Part shown: one piece after another, positions 12,942-18,758 of the stretch
Layout of the letters: each line of letters begins with the position of its first letter
Numbering within the stretch: the first letter of the stretch is position 1
Assembly: GCA_964640725.1 (NCBI GenBank)
Contig: CAZXIJ010000047.1
Coordinates: forward strand, 1 to 18,758
DNA length: 18,758 nt
Reading direction: 5' to 3'
Source of the DNA: CALHVX01 sp964640725
GTDB taxonomy: Bacteria > Pseudomonadota > Gammaproteobacteria > Pseudomonadales > Azotimanducaceae
Made by a program: the position numbers and the translations under genes
Notes under the pieces: model-generated
What the model was told of the DNA's origin: nothing
Database searches by the model: none
Seen by the model: the letters and a program-made list of their open reading frames with translations, nothing else

Positions 12942-15140
12942 ATGACCAAACCAAACCTGCGGGCGACAACGCTCGCGCTGGCCGCTGCTATGGCGGCCGC
13001 AACCTCGCTGCCGGCGAGTGCCGAATCGACCCCTGACACAGACGAGCCCCGCATCGAAGAGATTTTCGTTGTGGGTGATCGCCGCGCCTATCAGGGCAAC
13101 ATTGACGAGCTGGAGAACCCGACGGCCGTCCAGATCATGGATGAAGCGCTGCTTCGAGAGGTCGGCGCCCTGAACCTGAACGACGCCCTCGACCTGTCTG
13201 CGTCTGTCGCACGCCAGAACAATTTCGGCGGGCTGTGGAACAGCTTCTCGGTCCGCGGGTTTTCCGGCGATATCAACCTGCCCAGCGGGTTTCTCGTGAA
13301 CGGCTTCAATGCCGGCCGCGGCTTCGCTGGCCCGCGGGATCTGGTCGGCATCGAATCGGTCGAAGTACTCCGGGGCCCCCGATCGGCGCTGTTCGGCCGC
13401 GGCGAGCCTGGCGGCACGATTAACCTGGTCACCAAGCGGCCGCAGTTTGAGACCCGGGGCGAAATCCGCGGCACCGTCGGTCGCTGGGATCAGTACCGCA
13501 TGGAGGCAGATGTGCAGTCCACGATCGGGGCGGACGAAGCGATCGGCTTTCGACTGGTGGGCTTTTACGAAGATGCCGAGAGCTTCCGGGATACCGTCGA
13601 GATCGAAAAAGTCGGGCTGTACCCTTCGGTGACCTGGGATGTATCCGACGCGACCAGCATCACTTACGAGCTCGAGTACACCCAGCAGGACATCCCCTTC
13701 GATCGCGGCGTCGTGTTCTCTGACGAGTTCGGCTTCAGCCCCCGGGACACCTTTGCCGGCGAGCCCGGCGACGGCCCCATTGACACAGAAGTGGTGGGCC
13801 ACCAGCTGGAAATCCAGCACAACTTTTCCGATCAGTGGAGCTTGCTGGCCGGGCTCGGCTACCGGGAGACTTCCTTCGAAGGGGACGCCTCGGAGCCAAA
13901 CTTCGGCGGACGGCAGACCTACTTCACCGACGGCCGGACCCTGTCGCGATTCTTTCGCTCCCGGGATTTCGACTCCGAGTATTTCGTGGCCCGCGCCGAG
14001 CTGGCAGGCGAGTTTGAGACCGGGGCGCTCCGCCATCGCCTGCTCGTCGGTGCTGACTACGACCGCTTTGAGAACAGCCTGTTCATCCTGCGGTTCCGCC
14101 CGGGATTCTTTGGGGCCGGCAACGACATCAGCGGCCTCGACCCGGCCGAATATCTGCTGCTGGACGTCTTCAACCCGGTCTATGACCAGTTTCCGCAACC
14201 GGTACCAGGGCCCAACACCGATCGGGAAGAAGACCTGGACGGTTTCGGCTTCTACATCCAGGACCAGATTGACCTGACGGACAAGCTGCAGGTCCGTCTG
14301 GGCCTGCGTTGGGACGATTTCACCCAGGACCTGACCAACCAACGGGCCGTCCCCGCGACGACGACCACCTCCTCCGACACCCGGGTGTCGCCGCAGTTCG
14401 GCGCCGTGTACCTGGTCAACGAGGGGCTGAGCCTGTACGCCTCTTACGGCGAGGGCTTTCGTCAGCAGACGGGCTCAGACTTTCAGGGCAATCAGTTCGA
14501 CCCGAACCTGACCGAGTCAGCAGAAGTCGGTGTCAAGGCAGACTTCGGCGCGCTGTCCAGCGAAGTGTCCGGGTCCGTGACCCTGGCCCTGTTCCAGGTC
14601 GACCAGAGCAACATCCTGGTCAATGACGACCGGCCCGAAGCCGTCGCCGCCGGGTTCTTCTCCCGGTCCGCCGGGGAAGCGCGCAGCCGCGGCGTCGAGC
14701 TGGACGCCAACCTTGCCTTCGAAACCGGCACCAGGGTCTGGTTCTCTTACGCCTACACGGACGCGGAGTTCACCAACAGCAACCCGGATGCAGATTTCGG
14801 AGCCTTGATTGAAGAAGGCGACCCCCTGATTAACGCCCCGGAGAACCAGATCAGCCTGCAGGTCAGCCAGAGCTTTACCGTTGCCGGCATGCCCGTGCAG
14901 CTCGGCGGCGGCGTGCAGTACACCGACGAGCGGCTGGGCTGGACCGGGTTCGACTTCTTCCTGCCCAGCTACACCACTGCGCGACTGTTCGGGCAGATCG
15001 AGCCAATGCCCGGCCTGTCGATCCGTGCCGACATCGACAACCTGTTCGATGAGGAGTTCTACACGAACTCCTTTGCCGACGTCTGGGTCGAACCTGGCGC
15101 CCCGCGGCGCTGGCGCGTGACGGCGTCCTACGCCTTCTAG
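12942..15140 (+). CDS. TonB-dependent siderophore-type receptor
   Basis: This 732-residue outer-membrane receptor imports a ligand using energy from TonB-ExbBD. A signal peptide with cleavage after ASA (residue 27) is followed by a TonB-box-like segment (IEEIFVVGD, about 38-46). The plug domain comes next, with FSVRGFSGDINLP, VEVLRGPRSALFGRGEPGG and TINLVTKRP; the GxGEPGGxINLVTKRP motif (from about 152) is typical of ferric-siderophore receptors. A 22-strand barrel region fills the rest and ends in the aromatic C-terminus WRVTASYAF, recognised by the BAM machinery. The ATG has no evident ribosome site. Substrate is unknown: iron-siderophore is the family default, but another metal complex is possible given the neighbours. 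No Fur box was seen upstream. Confidence 0.93.
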   Translation: MTKPNLRATTLALAAAMAAATSLPASAESTPDTDEPRIEEIFVVGDRRAYQGNIDELENPTAVQIMDEALLREVGALNLNDALDLSASVARQNNFGGLWNSFSVRGFSGDINLPSGFLVNGFNAGRGFAGPRDLVGIESVEVLRGPRSALFGRGEPGGTINLVTKRPQFETRGEIRGTVGRWDQYRMEADVQSTIGADEAIGFRLVGFYEDAESFRDTVEIEKVGLYPSVTWDVSDATSITYELEYTQQDIPFDRGVVFSDEFGFSPRDTFAGEPGDGPIDTEVVGHQLEIQHNFSDQWSLLAGLGYRETSFEGDASEPNFGGRQTYFTDGRTLSRFFRSRDFDSEYFVARAELAGEFETGALRHRLLVGADYDRFENSLFILRFRPGFFGAGNDISGLDPAEYLLLDVFNPVYDQFPQPVPGPNTDREEDLDGFGFYIQDQIDLTDKLQVRLGLRWDDFTQDLTNQRAVPATTTTSSDTRVSPQFGAVYLVNEGLSLYASYGEGFRQQTGSDFQGNQFDPNLTESAEVGVKADFGALSSEVSGSVTLALFQVDQSNILVNDDRPEAVAAGFFSRSAGEARSRGVELDANLAFETGTRVWFSYAYTDAEFTNSNPDADFGALIEEGDPLINAPENQISLQVSQSFTVAGMPVQLGGGVQYTDERLGWTGFDFFLPSYTTARLFGQIEPMPGLSIRADIDNLFDEEFYTNSFADVWVEPGAPRRWRVTASYAF

Positions 15141-15157
15141 CGCTGGCCGCAAACGCC

Positions 15158-15183
15158 CTGCACAGCCATTGGAGGCTGTGCAG
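15158..15183 (+). terminator. strong hairpin after the TonB receptor gene
   Basis: A perfect 10-bp inverted repeat CTGCACAGCC/GGCTGTGCAG with a 6-nt loop begins 18 nt after the receptor stop codon. It is followed by AGGCTTT rather than a run of T, so termination would be partial at best. It may set the ratio of receptor to ABC transporter mRNA or protect the upstream transcript. Confidence 0.5.
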
Positions 15184-15228
15184 AGGCTTTCAGCATGACT
15201 CGCGACACACAGCCTGGCTGAGCAACCT

Positions 15229-15963
15229 ATGAGCAACGAATCCGGAAGTGCCGTCCTCGCAGCAGAGCACCTGAGCGTGCGCCGCGGCGAGCAAGAAGTG
15301 CTTAACGACATATCCTTCAGCGTTGGGCAGGGCGAGGTGTTTGCGCTGCTCGGCGGCAACGGCGCCGGCAAATCGACGACCCTGCTGACCTTTCTGGGTT
15401 TCCTCGCGCCCACCGGAGGCGCGGCCATGGTCAATGGCCTGCCAGCCCACGACAACATGAAGGCTGTGCACCAGCAGGTCGCCTACCTGCCGGAAGCCGC
15501 CCAGCTCTACGCCCACCTCAACGCCTGGGAAAACCTGGACTATTTCCTGTCCATCGCCAAGGTCGAGCACAGTCGTGCGGCCATCGATCAGGCGCTGGAT
15601 ACAGTCGCGTTGGCAAGGGATGCCCGGGGCCGGCCTCTGTCGGCGTATTCCAAGGGTATGCGGCAAAAGGTCGGCATCGCTCTGGCGATCCTGCGCGAGG
15701 CACCGATCCTGCTGCTGGACGAGCCCACTTCCGGGCTCGATCCCGTCGCCATCGACGAGTTCAACGCCATCGTCATCAACCTCGCCCGCCAGGGCACGAC
15801 GATTCTGATGGTCACCCACGACGTCTACGGTGCCTGCCAGGTGGCAAGGAACATCGCCCTGCTGCAGAAAGGCCAGATGGTCGGGCACTTCACCAAAGCC
15901 GGCGATCAGCCCATCTCCGCCGACGAGGTGCACCGGCAGTTCGCGGAGTATCACCGCTCATGA
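15229..15963 (+). CDS. ABC transporter ATP-binding protein (ABC-2/NosF-like)
   Basis: This 244-residue cytoplasmic ATPase drives the two following permeases. Walker A is GGNGAGKST (residues 42-50), the Q-loop position reads YLPEA (86-90), and the signature is YSKGMRQ (140-146) in place of LSGGQ. Walker B is LLLDEP (161-166) with the D-loop SGLDP, and the H-loop is THD (His197). YLPE together with YSKGMRQ is characteristic of the CcmA/NosF-type ATPases that pair with ABC-2 membrane proteins, usually exporters, rather than of importers. The C-terminus is short, without a regulatory domain. No good ribosome site precedes the ATG. The stop codon overlaps the next start (ATGA), so the trio is translationally coupled. 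Confidence 0.95.
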   Translation: MSNESGSAVLAAEHLSVRRGEQEVLNDISFSVGQGEVFALLGGNGAGKSTTLLTFLGFLAPTGGAAMVNGLPAHDNMKAVHQQVAYLPEAAQLYAHLNAWENLDYFLSIAKVEHSRAAIDQALDTVALARDARGRPLSAYSKGMRQKVGIALAILREAPILLLDEPTSGLDPVAIDEFNAIVINLARQGTTILMVTHDVYGACQVARNIALLQKGQMVGHFTKAGDQPISADEVHRQFAEYHRS

Positions 15964-17411
15964 GCACCGCAGCGTGGCGCATCGCCCAGGAAGAATGGCG
16001 GTACTGGTCCCGGTCCCGAACCGGGGTCGCAGCGGCGGCGGTTATCGTGCTGTTGGTGCTGACCTCCGCCGTGACGACTTATCAGCGGGTCGAATCGGAA
16101 CGCGAAACTCGAACACAGCTTCAGGCCAAAGCCGAAGAAACATTCCTGAGCCAACCGGACCGGCACCCGCACCGCATGGTGCACTACGGGCACTACGTGT
16201 TTCGGGCGCCAGTGCCGCTGGCGATCGCCGACCCGGGGGTGGATCCATTCACGGGAACCGTCATGTTCCTCGAGGGCCACCGCCAGAACTCACCGACCTT
16301 CGCCCCGCGCTACACCCAGGCACAGGCCGGTCCGCTCGCAGAGCTGTCCCCAGCCCTGACCTATCAGCTGCTGGTGCCGTTGCTGCTGATCGTTGTGGGC
16401 TTCGCCAGCCTGGCCCGGGAACGCGAGGCCGCGACCGACCAGTTGATCGTCACCATGTCCGTCAGTCCCGGAACCCTGTGGCTGGGCAAGTCCCTCGCGC
16501 TGGCAGCAGTGGCGCTGATCGTTTCCTTGCCCCTGGCGGTGCTGTGCGCCTACGCCTGGCGCCAGGGCGAGAGCGGCGGCATCGCCCTGCTCTTCTGGCT
16601 CGGCTACCTGGCCTACCTGCTGTGCTGGTCGCTCATCATTACCGCGGGTTCCGCCTGGGCCCGGCGCACCGCGACGTCCCTGTTCCTGCTGCTGGCGTGC
16701 TGGCTGGCAATCAGTCTGCTCCTGCCCCGGTTGGCGAGCAGCGCAGCTGACGCCCAGGCCCCGCTGAACAGCAAGGTGTACAACGACCTGCAGCTCGCCC
16801 AGGAAATCCGCGACGACGTCGACGGCCACAACGCCAGCGACCCGGGCTTTGCCGCGCTCCGCTCCGCGCTGCTGGCCCAGTACGATGTCGACAGCGTCGA
16901 CGACCTGCCCGTTAATTTCCGGGGCATCGCGGCCGAGGCGGCAGAAGCGTCTTTGACCGAGACCATGAATCGTTTCGCCCAGCGGCGCGCAGACCAGGAG
17001 CAGGCCCAGGTGGGTCTCGCCAACCGCTTCAACTGGCTATCGCCCTTTCTGGCCTTGCGAACGTTCTCGATCACCACCGCTGGCTCTGACCTGACGGCGC
17101 ACCACCGCTTCCTGAGTCAAGCAGAAGCGATTCGCTTCGCGTTCGTCCAACGCCTGAATCGGGTGCACACGAACGAGCTGTCCTACACGGTGGATATGAA
17201 CCGCAGCAACGACGACGCCTCATCCCAGCGCGCGCGCGTTGACAGCCATCACTGGCGGGTTCTGGACGACATCGATTGGGCCCCGGCCAGCCCCGCAGAG
17301 CGGATCGCTGGCGCGGTCCCGGCTCTGGCTGCCCTGCTGCTGTGGACCCTGATCGCTGCCCTGGCAGGCTGGCTGGGCACGCGCCGGGCGACCTGGTCCG
17401 CCCATGGGTAG
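15960..17411 (+). CDS. ABC transporter permease, DUF3526 family (first)
   Basis: This 483-residue inner-membrane protein has about six membrane segments, near residues 22-41, 133-152, 174-199, 207-230, 238-256 and one at the C-terminus. A periplasmic domain between helices 1 and 2 carries the conserved stretches HPHRMVHYGHYVFRAP (69-84) and DPGVDPFTGT...FLEGHRQN (91-110), which I recognise as DUF3526 hallmarks. A second large soluble loop of about 190 residues separates the last two helices. This design is that of NosY-like ABC-2 permeases with added periplasmic modules. The His-rich segment could contact a metal or ligand, which is speculation. It overlaps both neighbours, so it probably forms a heterodimeric transporter with the next gene product. 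Confidence 0.88.
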   Translation: MSTAAWRIAQEEWRYWSRSRTGVAAAAVIVLLVLTSAVTTYQRVESERETRTQLQAKAEETFLSQPDRHPHRMVHYGHYVFRAPVPLAIADPGVDPFTGTVMFLEGHRQNSPTFAPRYTQAQAGPLAELSPALTYQLLVPLLLIVVGFASLAREREAATDQLIVTMSVSPGTLWLGKSLALAAVALIVSLPLAVLCAYAWRQGESGGIALLFWLGYLAYLLCWSLIITAGSAWARRTATSLFLLLACWLAISLLLPRLASSAADAQAPLNSKVYNDLQLAQEIRDDVDGHNASDPGFAALRSALLAQYDVDSVDDLPVNFRGIAAEAAEASLTETMNRFAQRRADQEQAQVGLANRFNWLSPFLALRTFSITTAGSDLTAHHRFLSQAEAIRFAFVQRLNRVHTNELSYTVDMNRSNDDASSQRARVDSHHWRVLDDIDWAPASPAERIAGAVPALAALLLWTLIAALAGWLGTRRATWSAHG

Positions 17412-18654
17412 CCTGGTTGTCGAACTGCGCTTTGCGCTGCGCGAGCGCGCCGTCATGGCAACACTGATTTTTGCCGTGTTCGTCAGCACCTGGGCGGTCT
17501 ACACGGGCCACATCGAGGTCGAGGCGCTCGAGGCGGAGCGCGCTTCGCTCATCACCGCAGCGGAGGAAGACGCCCGCTACGTCATCAGCCAGCAGGCGGA
17601 TGCCGGAAGCGCGGCCTACTACGTGTTCCATCTGACCCACCAGCCCCTGGCGCCGGTCGCCTTTGCCGCGCTCGGTACCCGCGGCGACCTGCCCTGGCAG
17701 CACCGGATCCGGATGCTGGCGCTGGAGGGCCAGATCTACGAGGCCGATACGGGCAATCCTGAACTGTCCCGGCTCGGCCGGCTGGACTTTGCATTTTTCG
17801 CGGCGATGTTGCTGCCGCTGCTGGTGATTCTGCTGCTCTACGACCTGGACGCTCGCGAGCGCCGGGAGGGCCGGCTGGAACTGCTGCAGGCCACCAGCGC
17901 CGGGAACGGCACTGTTCTGCATCTGCGGGCCAGCGCTCGAGTCCTGTGGTTGCTTGCTGCCTGCCTGCTGCCCTTCATTGTCACGGCGCTCTGGGTGGGC
18001 GCACCGATGGGCCGCAGCCTCGCGATGATGGGCGTGGTGACGGGACAGGTCGCCTTCTGGCTATTGATCTGTCGCTGGTTAACGCCCCGGTGCAAAGAAG
18101 CCCCAACGGCAGCAACGCTGCTGCTGGCCTGCTGGCTGGTTGCGGCCATGGTGATTCCTGCCCTGGGCAAAACAGTCACTGAGCTGGCGGCCCCGGTGCC
18201 CGCCGGCGGCGAGCTGCTGCTCAAGCAGCGGGAAAAGGTGAACGACGCCTGGGACCTGCCGAAGGTAGCAACCATGGCGCCCTTCGCGGCTTCACATCCC
18301 CAATGGGCTGACGGCGTTCAGGTCACCCAACCCTTTGAGTGGAAGTGGTACTACGCCTTTCAGCAGATGGGCGACGAGTTCGTGCGCCCGGAATCAGAAG
18401 CGCTGCGAGCAGGCCTGGTCCGCCGGGAACGGCTGATGGCATTCACCGCGCTCTTGTCGCCGCCGCTGGCTACCCAGCGTTGGCTGACGCACTTCGCAGG
18501 TACGGACCGCGCGCACCATCAGCAGTACATGGCGTGCGTGCGCGCCTTTCACGGCACTTTGCGCGATTTCTACTACCCGATGTTGTTTGGCAGCACGCCC
18601 TACAGCGACGCGGCGATGGCGGCGCTGCCGAGCTACGAGCCTTGTCAAAGCTAG
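17404..18654 (+). CDS. ABC transporter permease, DUF3526 family (second)
   Basis: This 416-residue paralogue of the preceding permease has the same plan. Its first helix is near residues 17-34, followed by a periplasmic domain with AYYVFHLTHQPLAPVAFAAL (71-90), which aligns with the HYGHYVFRAP region of its partner. A group of central membrane helices follows (about 128-146, 173-195, 200-225, 230-248). The protein ends with a long soluble C-terminal part including FEWKWYYAFQQMGDE. The C-terminal helix of the first permease is not obvious here, so the two halves differ. The start overlaps the first permease stop by 8 nt. It is the last gene of the trio; the 56 nt after it show no clear terminator. 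Confidence 0.86.
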   Translation: MGSLVVELRFALRERAVMATLIFAVFVSTWAVYTGHIEVEALEAERASLITAAEEDARYVISQQADAGSAAYYVFHLTHQPLAPVAFAALGTRGDLPWQHRIRMLALEGQIYEADTGNPELSRLGRLDFAFFAAMLLPLLVILLLYDLDARERREGRLELLQATSAGNGTVLHLRASARVLWLLAACLLPFIVTALWVGAPMGRSLAMMGVVTGQVAFWLLICRWLTPRCKEAPTAATLLLACWLVAAMVIPALGKTVTELAAPVPAGGELLLKQREKVNDAWDLPKVATMAPFAASHPQWADGVQVTQPFEWKWYYAFQQMGDEFVRPESEALRAGLVRRERLMAFTALLSPPLATQRWLTHFAGTDRAHHQQYMACVRAFHGTLRDFYYPMLFGSTPYSDAAMAALPSYEPCQS

Positions 18655-18710
18655 GCGGAATCGGCCAGAGCTGGACAGAGAGAACGCCGATCGAAGGAGC
18701 GGCGAGAATT

Positions 18711-18758
18711 TGGTAGGCGCGATTGGAGTCGAACCAACGACCTCTACCATGTCAAGGT
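18711..18758 (-). tRNA. tRNA-Val (anticodon GAC), partial
   Basis: The 3' 48 nt of a tRNA on the minus strand are cut by the window end. Visible are the encoded CCA (18711-18713), discriminator A, the acceptor 3' strand CGCGCCT, the T arm with GGTTCGACTCC, the variable loop and the anticodon loop TTGACAT, giving anticodon GAC (18751-18753). The T arm and anticodon region closely resemble known tRNA-Val(GAC). The D arm and 5' half lie outside the window. Confidence 0.92.

Noticed and set aside
12843..14342. 499-codon antisense ORF opposite the TonB receptor
   Set aside because: No recognisable domain or ribosome site; a shadow of the receptor gene.
15646..15670. Loss of the canonical LSGGQ signature in the ABC ATPase
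   Set aside because: YSKGMRQ is the normal form in NosF/CcmA-type ATPases, so it is a family trait rather than an anomaly.
18711..18758. tRNA-Val 3' end as an attachment site of a genomic island
   Set aside because: No direct repeat of the tRNA 3' end, integrase or mobility gene is seen in the window, although flanking sequence could change this.
1..18758. CRISPR arrays, insertion sequences, rRNA genes
   Set aside because: No regularly spaced repeats, transposase motifs or rRNA sequence were found on either strand.

Overview
The window is GC-rich chromosomal DNA from a bacterium, most likely a gammaproteobacterium. The main evidence is the order infC-rpmI-rplT-pheS-pheT-ihfA-merR-tRNA-Pro on the minus strand, a housekeeping arrangement typical of that class. 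I cannot name a genus. The sequence is a draft scaffold: a run of exactly 100 N (3726-3825) falls inside pheST and hides the 3' part of pheS and the 5' end of pheT.

Left part (1-5817). A tRNA-Pro(GGG) with a recognisable promoter is followed by a small secreted protein of unknown function on the plus strand. The minus-strand translation cluster then runs from infC (5660) down to merR (735). It contains several cis-regulatory features: a sigma70-like promoter before infC, the AUU start codon of infC, a highly structured 184-nt leader before rpmI, and a Rho-independent terminator before pheS with a competing upstream segment. Where enterobacteria have thrS upstream of infC, this genome has a DUF418 membrane protein.

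Middle part (5818-12509). The DUF418 gene (minus) and a FadR-like GntR regulator (plus) are divergent. Their shared intergenic region holds a perfect TGGTCAGACCA palindrome, the classic FadR-type operator core, and a second palindrome. The regulator overlaps by ATGA with an RND periplasmic adaptor gene, which is followed after 6 nt by the RND permease. This looks like an autoregulated efflux operon. No outer-membrane channel gene is present, so the pump presumably uses a TolC-like protein encoded elsewhere.

Right part (12510-18758). A small predicted secreted protein with a few His and Cys residues is followed by a TonB-dependent siderophore-type receptor. After a strong 10-bp hairpin come an ABC ATPase and two DUF3526 ABC-2 type permeases, tightly overlapping. 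There is no periplasmic binding protein and no FecCD-type permease. This is therefore an unusual outer-membrane receptor plus exporter-type ABC combination, and the most interesting candidate system in the window. The window ends inside a tRNA-Val(GAC) gene on the minus strand.
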